In this document: positions 26,376 to 34,262 of the stretch, one piece after another | How positions within the stretch are numbered: position 1 is the stretch's first letter | How the letters are laid out: the number at the start of each line of letters is the position of its first letter | Assembly: GCA_013415695.1 (NCBI GenBank) | Contig: JAAEEP010000017.1 | Coordinates: 1 to 45,992, forward strand | Length of the DNA stretch: 45,992 nucleotides | Direction of reading: 5' to 3' | From: Methanomassiliicoccales archaeon | GTDB lineage: Archaea > Thermoplasmatota > Thermoplasmata > Methanomassiliicoccales > JAAEEP01 | Translations under genes and position numbers: made by a program | The notes under the pieces: model-generated | The model's database searches: none | What the model was told of the DNA's origin: nothing | What the model saw: only the letters and a program-made list of their open reading frames with translations

Positions 26376-26863
26376 ATGTTTAACAATGTGAGTATTAGGG
26401 GGTCCATCATTGACAGGAAAGCCGCGGTTCCATTGGTGGCAGAGTTCATACTCACATCCATCTGTCATGACCGCCGTTATCCTCTTGGTAGCTGGTGGCA
26501 TCGCACCAGATCCCCTCCCTGAACCGCTGATGGCATCTACTCAAGCTAAAGGATAGCTCTGGAATAAGATCGACCTTATTCCATAGCATACCTGACACAG
26601 AATTCATTCAATTCAAGTTGGCTGCCTATCCACCAGGATCACTCGATGCTCTCGTTGCCACATTCGACGGTCCATCGAGTTATCAGCTTAACGAAACACT
26701 CACGCTTCATCTCTTAGACATAGCTGGAGATGGCCATGTCAGCAATGGCGGCTATCTGACCATTGCAGGCTCCTCGGAATTCGATAAAGGAATCTGGACA
26801 TTCCATATGATCTTACTGAGCAACGGCGCTGCCGCGGTATCGATCTGCCTGATCGTCATTTGA
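26376..26863 (+). pseudogene. Frameshifted archaeal type IV pilin-like remnant
   Basis: Three consecutive frames together read like one archaeal pilin. From ATG 26376 one frame gives IDRKAAVPLVAEFILTSI, the class III signal and start of the hydrophobic helix. A shift near 26466 continues with MTAVILLVAGGI. A second shift near 26556 gives a C-terminal domain with LVATFDGPSSYQLNETLTL, LDIAGDGHVSNGGYLTI and a final stop at 26863. Pilin genes often encode DGxxYxL and DxxGDGxxSxGDxLxI patterns like these. Either the gene is decayed, or the sequence has two indel errors. No single frame spans it. The preceding 300 nt (26077-26375) are AT-rich, with no other gene I can support. Confidence 0.4.
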
Positions 26864-26929
26864 AAGGAACGAATGCAGAGCTCGAAAATTGAATTCCAAT
26901 CTAGTGAGGTCACTCATGGCAAACGTCAT

Positions 26930-27274
26930 TCATGGCTTACCCAATCTCTCCTCATGGAGGCGGGAGATCTTCCATTCGCCTTTACTGATCTTGGTCTCTA
27001 TCACATGCATTCGGATGCCATGGACCGTATCCACAATACATGTCTCCCGCGTAGGTTCACCTTCCTCGTTATCGTATTCCGCTATCTCTTCGAAACGAAG
27101 ACCATATCTCTCTCTGAATTCCGGATCCCTCGCCACCCTATCGATCCATTCAATCCAATCCTCGACCCTGAGTTCTTCTCTAATCGTGACCAGTTTCCTC
27201 TCGCATCCACATTCAGGGCATTTACCAGCCTCAATATCGAAATCCACCCCGCAGATGGCGCATATGACGGTCAT
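26930..27274 (-). CDS. Zinc ribbon protein of unknown function
   Basis: About 114 residues from ATG 27274 (a GTG six codons upstream is an alternative). The N-terminus has a zinc ribbon, CAIC at the start and CPEC-GC about 15 residues later, followed by an alpha/beta region WIEWIDRVARDPEFRERYGLR and a basic tail. I do not recognise the family. The gene stands alone, and its shadow frames on the other strand can be ignored. Real coding is supported by the paired cysteines and the balanced composition. Confidence 0.65.
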   Translation of the reverse strand: MTVICAICGVDFDIEAGKCPECGCERKLVTIREELRVEDWIEWIDRVARDPEFRERYGLRFEEIAEYDNEEGEPTRETCIVDTVHGIRMHVIETKISKGEWKISRLHEERLGKP

Positions 27275-27460
27275 GCTATCAGGAAAATTCACGAATGATT
27301 TCCTATTTAAGGTTCGGGCGATTCGACCTGCCCCAGAACGATAGATGGACAGATCAATTTGGGAGTGGTATGCAATAGGTCATAGGCGGGTGAAATCTAT
27401 GCGGGTGTCTTTGTTACCCCGCAGGCGGACTGTGTAGGTTTCCACCAAATGAATACCAAT

Positions 27461-27494
27461 ATAGATTTATCCGGGCAACCGTTTCCCATCTCAG
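27461..27494 (+). promoter_or_regulatory. TATA-like promoter of the leuC-type gene, leaderless start
   Basis: TATAGATTTATCC (27460-27472) lies about 25-30 nt before the ATG at 27495, with no ribosome binding site between them. This fits archaeal leaderless transcription starting at or near the ATG. Confidence 0.45.
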
Positions 27495-28748
27495 ATGGCC
27501 GGAATGACATTTGCCCAGAAAGTTCTTGAAAGGGCTAGCGGAGAGAAGGCCATGCCGGGGCAGGTGGTCAATGCCAAGGTAGATCTGGCAATGTCACACG
27601 AGAGCGCTGCGATGGTCCTCAAGTCCTTCAGAGAGATCGGAGCCCAAGAGGTTTGGGATCCCAATAGGATAGTGATACTCTTTGATCACAGGGTACCAGC
27701 ATACTCTACCAAGGCCGCGGAAAGCCATAAGGTGGTCAGGGAATTCGCCAAAGTGCAGGAGCTTCCCTACTTCTACGACCTGGGGGAGGGAGTATGTCAC
27801 CAGGTTCTTCCTGAAAAGGGGCATGTCCTCCCAGGCATGCTGATAGTGGGCACCGACAGTCACACCACCACCTACGGCGCATTCGGAGCCTTCTCCACCG
27901 GAATTGGAGCGACGGAGATGGCTGCGATCTGGGCAACGGGGGAGATATGGATGAGAGTTCCCGAGACAATGAGAATACACGTCGATGGATCTCTTCCTCA
28001 ACGGGTAGCTTCCAAGGACCTCATTCTGGAGATCATTGGTACTCTGGGAGCGGATGGTGCGGACTATATGTGCGTTGAATTCGTAGGGCAGGCTATTGAT
28101 GTGATGAGCATTGAAAGCCGCATGACCTTGTCCAATATGAGCATGGAAATGGGGGCTAAGGTCGGAATATGCTTCCCGGATAGAAAAACCGCAGATTGGC
28201 TGAGGGAAAGGACTCCGAATGAGTTGAAACCGGTTTTCACCGATCCCTCTGCAATAATCGAGAGGGAAGAATGGTTCAATGCTTCCCTGCTCCAGCCAAA
28301 GGTGGCGTGCCCTCATAGGGTCGACAACGTCGTAGATGTGGAAGAGGTGCAAGGAAAAAGGATCGACCAGGCCGTTGTGGGATCGTGTACCAACGGCCGG
28401 CTCGAGGACTTCGCTGCAGCAGAGAAGATACTCAGGGGAAAGAAGGTCGCAAAGGGCACCCGACTGATTGCAGTGCCTGCTTCTCGAGACGTTTACCTGC
28501 AGGCCATAGAATCGGGGATTGCCATCTCCCTTATCAGATCGGGCGCGATAATCGTGAACCCCGGTTGCGGACCGTGTCTGGGGGGGCATCAGGGTCTTCT
28601 GGCCTCAGGCGAGGTGTGCATTTCTACCACCAATCGCAACTTCAGGGGAAGAATGGGCAGTGCCAATGCGGAGATCTATCTCGCTTCGCCGTACACTGTC
28701 GCCGCGAGCGCATTGAAGGGCCAGATCACTGATCCTAGAGAGGTATGA
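27495..28748 (+). CDS. leuC: 3-isopropylmalate dehydratase / homoaconitase large subunit
   Basis: A 417-residue aconitase-family large subunit of the archaeal two-subunit type. GTDSHTTTYGAFGAF, VGSCTNGRLEDF and NPGCGPCLGG provide the 4Fe-4S ligands and active-site loops. With the small subunit encoded next (ATGA overlap) it isomerises 2-isopropylmalate in leucine synthesis, or a homologous 2-alkylmalate or homocitrate. The length and the small separate subunit fit the LeuC/HacA family, and substrate is not decided by this subunit. Confidence 0.88.
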   Translation: MAGMTFAQKVLERASGEKAMPGQVVNAKVDLAMSHESAAMVLKSFREIGAQEVWDPNRIVILFDHRVPAYSTKAAESHKVVREFAKVQELPYFYDLGEGVCHQVLPEKGHVLPGMLIVGTDSHTTTYGAFGAFSTGIGATEMAAIWATGEIWMRVPETMRIHVDGSLPQRVASKDLILEIIGTLGADGADYMCVEFVGQAIDVMSIESRMTLSNMSMEMGAKVGICFPDRKTADWLRERTPNELKPVFTDPSAIIEREEWFNASLLQPKVACPHRVDNVVDVEEVQGKRIDQAVVGSCTNGRLEDFAAAEKILRGKKVAKGTRLIAVPASRDVYLQAIESGIAISLIRSGAIIVNPGCGPCLGGHQGLLASGEVCISTTNRNFRGRMGSANAEIYLASPYTVAASALKGQITDPREV

Positions 28749-29236
28749 GCATGGCCAGGGTCTGGAAGTATGGTGACCATGTGAACACTGACCTGATAAT
28801 TCCTGGGAGGTATCTCGACGACTACGATATCACCTCACTTTCGAAGCACGCCATGGAGGACATCGACCCGAGCTTCGCCAATGCCGTGGCGGGGGGAGAC
28901 GTGATCGTATCGGGTCGCAACTTCGGCTGCGGATCCAGCCGGGAGCAGGCCCCAGCAGTCTTGAAGGAGAAAGGTGTCGGGGCGGTGTTCGCAAGCTCCA
29001 TTGCGAGAATATTCTACAGGAACGCCATCAACGTCGGTCTGCCGGTGATAATCTCCGACGAGGCCGTCAAGATTCTGGATGCGGGAGACGAGGTCGAGCT
29101 CGATCTCAAGTCTGGGACGCTGACCAGAAAAGCTGACGGCGTCAGGATAGACTTCGAGCCCCTGCCTCCCTTCCTTCTTGAAATACTTGAGAGCGGGGGG
29201 CTGGTCAGCTACATGAAGCGAAAGCTTGCCATCTGA
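28745..29236 (+). CDS. leuD: 3-isopropylmalate dehydratase / homoaconitase small subunit
   Basis: A 163-residue swivel-domain subunit. DHVNTDLIIPGRYLDD (near residues 9-24) is the substrate-recognition region and GRNFGCGSSREQAP the catalytic Ser loop. The start overlaps the leuC stop in ATGA, so synthesis is coupled. In methanogens the residues after RYL separate isopropylmalate from homoaconitate enzymes; here they read DDYD, which fits neither the YLVY nor the YLRT type. Leucine synthesis is the default guess, but no other leu gene is in the window. Confidence 0.87.
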   Translation: MSMARVWKYGDHVNTDLIIPGRYLDDYDITSLSKHAMEDIDPSFANAVAGGDVIVSGRNFGCGSSREQAPAVLKEKGVGAVFASSIARIFYRNAINVGLPVIISDEAVKILDAGDEVELDLKSGTLTRKADGVRIDFEPLPPFLLEILESGGLVSYMKRKLAI

Positions 29237-29239
29237 CCA

Positions 29240-29962
29240 TTACATATCTATTATGAGTCTAGAAGTATCATCCAATGATACTGCCCCTGAGGATATCTCG
29301 CAGTCCAGAAGATGGCCTCCCATGGTCCTGTCCTCACTGATGAAATGGAAGTGAAATCCTGCGGCGTTCATTTCCCCGATGTAGGATGGACACCATATTC
29401 CCACTATCGTTCCGTCGATATCGCTGTAGGTGAACTTCGTCTGGTTCTTGATCACATCCTCAAGTGGAGGATAGGGCTTCTCCTGTTTGGGGACGCTTCT
29501 GGCAAGTACATTATCAAAGTGCCCCCGGATCTCAATGATGTAGAACGTGTCGTTCGAGGGCAACCTCTCCGAGATGTACGCCTCGAGATCGCTCATGTTC
29601 ATCGATGTGTTCACGTCGAAGCTGAGGTCCACATCCATGTAACCAACGCACGCGAACGGTACACCCAAATCGTTGGAGGCCACTTGCACCAAACCATCGG
29701 ATGTCACCTGATAACATTTGCCGTCGTAAACGATCATCTCTCCGTCCAGGCCTTCGAATGTTCCCAATCCGGTATCGCCGCATGCCATAAGGTCATCCAC
29801 ATCCTTTACCCCATCATATCTACCCTCGAACAGGGCTTCAAGGGTGGAGATCTGGTACATATCATCGCTACCATGGCCCGTTGGTAGGAGTAGGTAAGCG
29901 GTCGCTCCGCATACACAGGCGACGATTGTCACCGCTGCGACTGCCGTAAGTAGCTTGCCCAT
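29240..29962 (-). CDS. Membrane-anchored or secreted alpha-acetolactate decarboxylase
   Basis: About 240 residues from ATG 29962; a GTG at 29977 is an alternative start. After an N-terminal hydrophobic export segment (KLLTAVAAVTIVACVCGATAYLLL), the acetolactate decarboxylase fold follows: STLEALFEGRYDG, LDGEMIVYDGKCYQV (catalytic Glu region), ARSVPKQEKPYPPLEDV, and zinc ligands in GFHFHFISEDRTMGGH (three His). The enzyme turns acetolactate into acetoin. It is normally cytoplasmic in bacteria with the butanediol pathway, so the export signal is notable. It converges with leuD (3 nt between stops). No acetolactate synthase is in the window. Confidence 0.88.
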   Translation of the reverse strand: MGKLLTAVAAVTIVACVCGATAYLLLPTGHGSDDMYQISTLEALFEGRYDGVKDVDDLMACGDTGLGTFEGLDGEMIVYDGKCYQVTSDGLVQVASNDLGVPFACVGYMDVDLSFDVNTSMNMSDLEAYISERLPSNDTFYIIEIRGHFDNVLARSVPKQEKPYPPLEDVIKNQTKFTYSDIDGTIVGIWCPSYIGEMNAAGFHFHFISEDRTMGGHLLDCEISSGAVSLDDTSRLIIDM

Positions 29963-30104
29963 AGGACCCCGCACCACCCATGGATTAATAATGCTATTAC
30001 TGCAATTTCCAGTATGGCGTGGTGAAGAGAGCGAGAAGAAAAGAACGGTTTGCTCTTTGCTCCAGAGTCCCCAGTCGCTCTAGGTCAAGTCATGGAGTTA
30101 CAAA

Positions 30105-30155
30105 AGGTTTATAAGGGCCATGCTAATATCGGGACACTCCCGAAACGGTGAATTC
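30105..30155 (+). promoter_or_regulatory. rpoK promoter and ribosome binding site
   Basis: AAAGGTTTATAAGG (TATA core 30108-30114) lies about 40 nt before the rpoK ATG, giving a short leader. GGTGA (30148-30152) is the ribosome binding site. Confidence 0.6.
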
Positions 30156-30329
30156 ATGGAGTATACTAGGTTTGAAAAGGCGCGAATCATAGGTGCGAGA
30201 GCACTTCAGATATCACTAGGCGCGCCTGTAATCATAGACATCCCCGAAGAGATGATCGATCCCATAATGATCGCCATGCTCGAGTTCGATAAGGGATTGA
30301 TTCCCATCACTGTAAATAGGGATATATGA
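30156..30329 (+). CDS. rpoK: DNA-directed RNA polymerase subunit K (Rpo6)
   Basis: A 57-residue protein from ATG 30156; a longer in-frame ATG at 30120 lacks support, while GGTGA sits just before the chosen start. [18 protein letters not shown] and [11 protein letters not shown] are near-diagnostic for archaeal Rpo6, the omega/Rpb6 homologue that braces the polymerase clamp and core assembly. It precedes rpsB by nine bases, in the classical archaeal rpoK-rpsB order, and the two are one operon. Confidence 0.95.
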   Translation: MEYTRFEKARIIGARALQISLGAPVIIDIPEEMIDPIMIAMLEFDKGLIPITVNRDI

Positions 30330-30338
30330 GGTTATTAG

Positions 30339-30950
30339 ATGAGCGAGGATGCAACAAACGAGCTTCTGGTACCCGAGGATGTTTATCTAACCTCTGGTGT
30401 TCACATTGGTACTCAGCAGAAGAGCGCTGACATGAAAGGATTCATCTTCAAGGTGAGGTCTGACGGCCTATACGTGCTCGATGTGAAGCAGACTGACTAC
30501 AGGATCAGGGCGGCATCCAAGTTCCTCGCCAGGTATGACCCCGAACGCATCCTGGTGGTCTCTGCCAGGCAGTATGGGCAGAAGCCAGTCAAGACCTTCG
30601 CCAAAATCATTGGAGCCAAGTTCTTCGCGGGAAGATTCGTACCTGGGACCCTTACCAATCCTGAGATCCCAAAGTATGTTGAGCCCGAAGTGCTCTTGGT
30701 GACCGACCCAGCAGCGGACAACCAGGCGCTATCGGAAGCGCTCAACATCAGCATTCCGATCGTGGGATTGTGCGATGCCAACAACGAGACGAGGAATGTG
30801 GATCTAGTGATCCCCACCAACAACAAGGGCCGAAGGGCACTAGCCTGCATCTACTGGCTCCTTACACGGGAATTCCTCAAGCAGAAGGGTCTCATCACCA
30901 ACGATGAGGACTTCAAGCTGGCCATAGAGGACTTCGAGGCTAGCCTCTGA
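30339..30950 (+). CDS. rpsB: 30S ribosomal protein S2
   Basis: A 203-residue S2 of the archaeal/eukaryotic SA type. [42 protein letters not shown] and [19 protein letters not shown] are family signatures. It binds the 30S platform. In many archaea an enolase gene sits between rpoK and rpsB; here the two are adjacent. The MEMO-family gene follows, as in other archaea. Confidence 0.97.
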   Translation: MSEDATNELLVPEDVYLTSGVHIGTQQKSADMKGFIFKVRSDGLYVLDVKQTDYRIRAASKFLARYDPERILVVSARQYGQKPVKTFAKIIGAKFFAGRFVPGTLTNPEIPKYVEPEVLLVTDPAADNQALSEALNISIPIVGLCDANNETRNVDLVIPTNNKGRRALACIYWLLTREFLKQKGLITNDEDFKLAIEDFEASL

Positions 30951-31002
30951 AGCACCTTCGAAACAAAGAAATATCTCACCCCCTATCTTATTCAGCGATA
31001 GC

Positions 31003-31815
31003 ATGAGATATCCCGCTGTCGCTGGGAGGTTCTACTCTGATTCAGGAGGTTCCCTGAGGAAAGAAGTGGAACGTTGCTTCCTTCACCCCCTTGGACCAGG
31101 GGAGATCCCCGCCGTTATCAGGGGGGAAAGGAGCATAGTGGGGGCAGTAGTACCCCACGCTAGCCTTGCCGCATCAGGTTGGGTCGCAGCCTATGTGTAC
31201 CACGCTCTAGCTAGAGACGGTTTTCCAGAGGCTTTCATAATCATCGGTCCGAATCACCAGGGATTCGGCTCCGCTATCTCACTTACATCCCAGGATTTCC
31301 ACACACCTCTAGGTGCCGCCAAGGTGGACAAGGACCTGGTCAGGAAGCTGACCAGATGGATCGAAGACGAACCTTTCTCTCACCAGTATGAGCATTCGAT
31401 CGAGGTCCAGCTCCCATTCATTCAGTATCTATCGCCAGGAACCCCGTTCGTGCCGATACTGATGTCATTGCAGGACTACGAGACCGCTATTGAGCTGGGA
31501 AGGGCGATCAGCGAGGCCATTCACGGAAGGGATGTGGTGGTCATAGCATCCAGCGATTTCTCACATTACATTCCCGCCAAAGAGGCAAGGGAAAAGGATG
31601 GTGCAGTTATCGAGAGGGTGCTGGATCTGGACACTAAAGGAGTGTATGAGACCGTAATGAGAAAGGACGTGTCCACCTGTGGATATGGCCCCGTCATAGC
31701 CATGTTGGAAGCGGTGCACGGCTCCAGGGCTGAACTGCTCAGGTACGGAAACTCGGGGGAGGTATTTTCCTCCACCGAGGTCGTAGGCTATGGTGCAATC
31801 GTGGTGAGACGATGA
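31003..31815 (+). CDS. MEMO family protein (AmmeMemoRadiSam system protein B-like)
   Basis: A 270-residue MEMO1-like protein. MRYPAVAGRFYSDSGGSLRKE at the N-terminus (shown by its first residues), VPHASLAASGWVAAYVYHAL, IIGPNHQGFG and VVVIASSDFSHY are family signatures, with a conserved Cys/His/Asp metal site near HxxY and the final GYGAIVV. It is related to extradiol dioxygenases; archaeal function is unsettled. The location just after rpsB is conserved across archaea, but the usual mevalonate kinase does not follow it here. A hairpin terminator follows. Confidence 0.9.
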   Translation: MRYPAVAGRFYSDSGGSLRKEVERCFLHPLGPGEIPAVIRGERSIVGAVVPHASLAASGWVAAYVYHALARDGFPEAFIIIGPNHQGFGSAISLTSQDFHTPLGAAKVDKDLVRKLTRWIEDEPFSHQYEHSIEVQLPFIQYLSPGTPFVPILMSLQDYETAIELGRAISEAIHGRDVVVIASSDFSHYIPAKEAREKDGAVIERVLDLDTKGVYETVMRKDVSTCGYGPVIAMLEAVHGSRAELLRYGNSGEVFSSTEVVGYGAIVVRR

Positions 31816-31820
31816 ATTAC

Positions 31821-31856
31821 GGGGGATAGAATGTCCCCCCCTTAGCTATTTTTATT
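31821..31856 (+). terminator. Hairpin plus T-run after the MEMO gene
   Basis: A 6-bp stem GGGGGA (31821-31826) / TCCCCC (31834-31839) with a 7-nt loop is followed by CTATTTTTATT at 31846-31856, six bases after the MEMO stop. It probably ends the rpoK-rpsB-MEMO transcript. Confidence 0.6.
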
Positions 31857-31909
31857 ACCGAGGAGAGGGATTCCTTAGACTGTTGCCAATATCAAGAGGT
31901 GATTATTGA

Positions 31910-32827
31910 ATGGCAAATCTCAAAACGTGTCCGAACTGCAAGCGGATGGTGGATGAAAGCATCGCCTTCTGCCCTAACTGCGGGACTGACCTTACCGCTG
32001 CTCCGGCGCCTGGTCCGAGTCAATATCAGACTCCTCCCCAGGACTACAGTCAGCAGCAATGGCAGGCCCCAGGAGCGCAGCCTGGACCCAGGGACACCAG
32101 CCCAGAGGGTATGATCAGAGAAGCAGTGCAGATGAGAGGAGGAACAGACGAGATATTGAACGAGATCTGGGCCTTCATACCTCTCATCAGTGTGATACTA
32201 ATCGGTGCTGTATCGGGGATATTATTCATCACGACCTCTGATGTATACCTTACCTATGGAATCACTCTGGGAGTAAGCGTCATCGCCGTTGTCCTTATCG
32301 TCATCCTGATCTACAAGCTGTTCAACCGGAACAACTTGCACAGTAGAAGGGAGGCAATGTTCAGAGCCGCGGTCGTCGACTACATCAAGAGGAAGGCGAT
32401 CGAGAAAGGCTTATCGCAAGCGGTGGCATCCCAGGTCCAGACCATGGAGAGCATCAATTATGAATCGAGGTCTTACGAGCCTGAGCGGAGTGCGGTCCTT
32501 TGGGCCGTACTGCCTATCATTCCCGTCGTGGGTTGGATCTTTCTGATCATAGCCCTGTACTACCTCACACATTTCCCAACTGGTCATGACCGGAGGTGGC
32601 ACGCGTTCACCCAGCAGACACAGTACGCAGGGTCGCAACTGGGCATGAACCTTATGCTTCCTTCCTGGAGAATGCTCCCTGAGAGGTCCTTCATTATCTA
32701 CTTCATTCTGACAATTGTGACATTTGGTATCTTCATGATCTATTGGTACTACGTGCTGATCAAGGACATGAACGATCACTACAGGGCACAGTGGCAGTTT
32801 GAGGACCAGTTCGTTAGGGAGATCTAG
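31910..32827 (+). CDS. Zinc-ribbon membrane protein with DUF4234-like tail
   Basis: A 305-residue protein with GAGGTGA upstream. It opens with a zinc ribbon (CPNCKRMVDESIAFCPNCG), then a Pro/Gln-rich linker, a pair of membrane helices (about 90-145), a cytosolic stretch, a further helix pair (about 205-220), and a C-terminal pair ERSFIIYFILTIVTFGIFMIYWYY of the DUF4234 type. The ribbon faces the cytoplasm. Function is unknown. It heads a group of three zinc-ribbon membrane proteins. A T-rich terminator follows at 32848-32873. Confidence 0.8.
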   Translation: MANLKTCPNCKRMVDESIAFCPNCGTDLTAAPAPGPSQYQTPPQDYSQQQWQAPGAQPGPRDTSPEGMIREAVQMRGGTDEILNEIWAFIPLISVILIGAVSGILFITTSDVYLTYGITLGVSVIAVVLIVILIYKLFNRNNLHSRREAMFRAAVVDYIKRKAIEKGLSQAVASQVQTMESINYESRSYEPERSAVLWAVLPIIPVVGWIFLIIALYYLTHFPTGHDRRWHAFTQQTQYAGSQLGMNLMLPSWRMLPERSFIIYFILTIVTFGIFMIYWYYVLIKDMNDHYRAQWQFEDQFVREI

Positions 32828-32847
32828 TAGGACCTCAGAAATCCTAC

Positions 32848-32873
32848 TTTTTTCTTTATTTTTCGAAGAAGCA
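32848..32873 (+). terminator. T-rich terminator after the zinc-ribbon membrane protein
   Basis: CTACTTTTTTCTTTATTTTT follows the stop by about 20 nt. Poly-T tracts of this kind are the usual archaeal termination signal; no strong stem precedes it. Confidence 0.5.
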
Positions 32874-32991
32874 TCTAGTTCATTCGCCGGAACTGATCTT
32901 GGTCAATACACTCCTGTGAACGGCCGGAGTATATTTTTAATAGGTATTATGGTGATGATTTAACAACCTTAAGGGGTAAGGTGGCGAGAGC

Positions 32992-33516
32992 ATGGTGGAA
33001 GAGACACCATATAGCGAAATAATCGAGGAGACCTGCCCCAGCTGCAGGCACACAGTCCCCCAAGGAACTGCCGTTTGCCCAAACTGCGGCTTTCAGATCA
33101 GGGAAGAACCGAAGCCAGCACCCACACAAAAGGCTGCTCCTGCCAAGGTGGAACAGGTGCGACAATTCACGGAAAAGGCTGCTTTCGGCGGCTGGTTGAT
33201 TCTGGTATCCGGCATACTCGCTGTTATTACCGGGATATACATGGTCATCGATCCCGAAACCTTCGTGCAGTTATATACCAACATTGGGTACACGTTCTCC
33301 ACCGACATTATGGTCGGCGCAGGGGTCATGACCCTGATTTTTGGAGTAGTGGCCATAGCCGGAGGTGTGGCCGCCCTGAAGAAGAGGTCATGGGGTCTTG
33401 CCGTTATTGGCGGATTCCTTGGTTTCATTGCTTCGGGAGCATTCTTCCTTGGAACGCTGTTAGGACTGATAGGACTCATTTTGGTGGCGGTCTCAAAACG
33501 CGAGTTCAAGAGCTGA
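32992..33516 (+). CDS. Zinc-ribbon four-helix membrane protein, paralogue 1
   Basis: A 174-residue protein. The N-terminus EETPYSEIIEETCPSCRHTVPQG and CPNCGFQIREE form a zinc ribbon, followed by a Pro/Ala/Lys linker and four hydrophobic helices from residue about 63, ending in SKREFKS. A TATA-like TATATTTTTAATA lies near 32928-32940. The 171-residue protein at 33731 has the same layout and very similar ends, so the two are tandem duplicates. No known function. Confidence 0.85.
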   Translation: MVEETPYSEIIEETCPSCRHTVPQGTAVCPNCGFQIREEPKPAPTQKAAPAKVEQVRQFTEKAAFGGWLILVSGILAVITGIYMVIDPETFVQLYTNIGYTFSTDIMVGAGVMTLIFGVVAIAGGVAALKKRSWGLAVIGGFLGFIASGAFFLGTLLGLIGLILVAVSKREFKS

Positions 33517-33617
33517 ACTCCCAAACCATTTTCTCTTTCTTTTAATCCTCACAAGTCAGGATCATCCTCCAATGCGGCAATCCTATGAATAATTGATGAG
33601 CTAGTCCCTGAAAACAC

Positions 33618-33639
33618 TCGATTTCGTTCTGAAAATCGA
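33618..33639. promoter_or_regulatory. Inverted repeat between the zinc-ribbon paralogues, candidate operator
   Basis: TCGATTT (33618-33624) and AAATCGA (33633-33639) form a perfect 7-bp dyad with an 8-nt spacer. A second dyad, ATCATT-TAAT-AATGAT, lies at 33680-33695 near a possible TATA element for the gene at 33731. Confidence 0.4.
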
Positions 33640-33730
33640 ACGTTCAGGCCCATAAACCGAACAATCTGTCAATTCCGTTATCATTTAATAATGATTGATG
33701 TAATATTTTCCTCTACAATGAGGTTTGTTC

Positions 33731-34246
33731 ATGGTTGAAGAAACCCCTTATGATGAGATAATCGAGGAGACCTGCCCCAGCTGCAGGCGGACAGTCCCGC
33801 AGGGAACGACCAAATGTCCAAACTGCGGCTTCAAGATTAGGGAAGAACCCCCTCCGTCAAAACCAGTAAAAGACAAATTCTTAGCGGAGGAGAGGGCCAA
33901 GGAGAGGGCTGGCTATGCTGGGACATTGATAATGATCTCTGGATTGCTAGCTTTTATCACTGGTCTTTCAATGGTAGTTTACCCAGATCCATTCATTAAC
34001 TGGTACTCGCAGGTATTCATCAATCTAAGTAGTGATGCTATCATGATATGGGGGGCCATCATGCTAGTATTCGGCCTAATATCGATCGTGGGGGGAGTCA
34101 GAGCCACCAGGAGGAGATCTTGGTCGATAGCAACCCTCGGAGGATTTCTCGGATTCATCGCATCTGGAGGGTTCTTCCTTGGAACGATCTTCGGCCTCAT
34201 CGGACTGATACTGGTTGTGATCTCAAAGGATGAGTTCAAAGATTGA
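33731..34246 (+). CDS. Zinc-ribbon four-helix membrane protein, paralogue 2
   Basis: A 171-residue tandem paralogue of the protein at 32992. ATG 33731 is chosen because it aligns with the paralogue start; an in-frame ATG two codons earlier is possible. EETPYDEIIEETCPSCRRTVPQG and CPNCGFKIREEPPPSKP make the ribbon and linker, then four membrane helices and the end SKDEFKD. The DNA of the ribbon segments is nearly identical between copies, pointing to recent duplication or conversion. It may sense or bind a cytosolic partner through the ribbon (inference). Confidence 0.85.
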   Translation: MVEETPYDEIIEETCPSCRRTVPQGTTKCPNCGFKIREEPPPSKPVKDKFLAEERAKERAGYAGTLIMISGLLAFITGLSMVVYPDPFINWYSQVFINLSSDAIMIWGAIMLVFGLISIVGGVRATRRRSWSIATLGGFLGFIASGGFFLGTIFGLIGLILVVISKDEFKD

Positions 34247-34262
34247 ATCCTCTGGCCATATC

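Noticed and set aside
26109-26522. 137-codon plus-strand frame as a full gene
   Set aside because: Its first part is AT-rich and basic with no ribosome binding site. Only the piece from 26376 onward has pilin-like character.
27401-27422. Weak GCGGG/CCCGC hairpin upstream of leuC, as a possible attenuator or riboswitch
   Set aside because: Only 5 bp with a 12-nt loop, and the leuC start looks leaderless downstream of a TATA box.
29312-29887. 191-codon plus-strand frame over the acetolactate decarboxylase
   Set aside because: Shadow frame; the minus-strand protein has all catalytic motifs.
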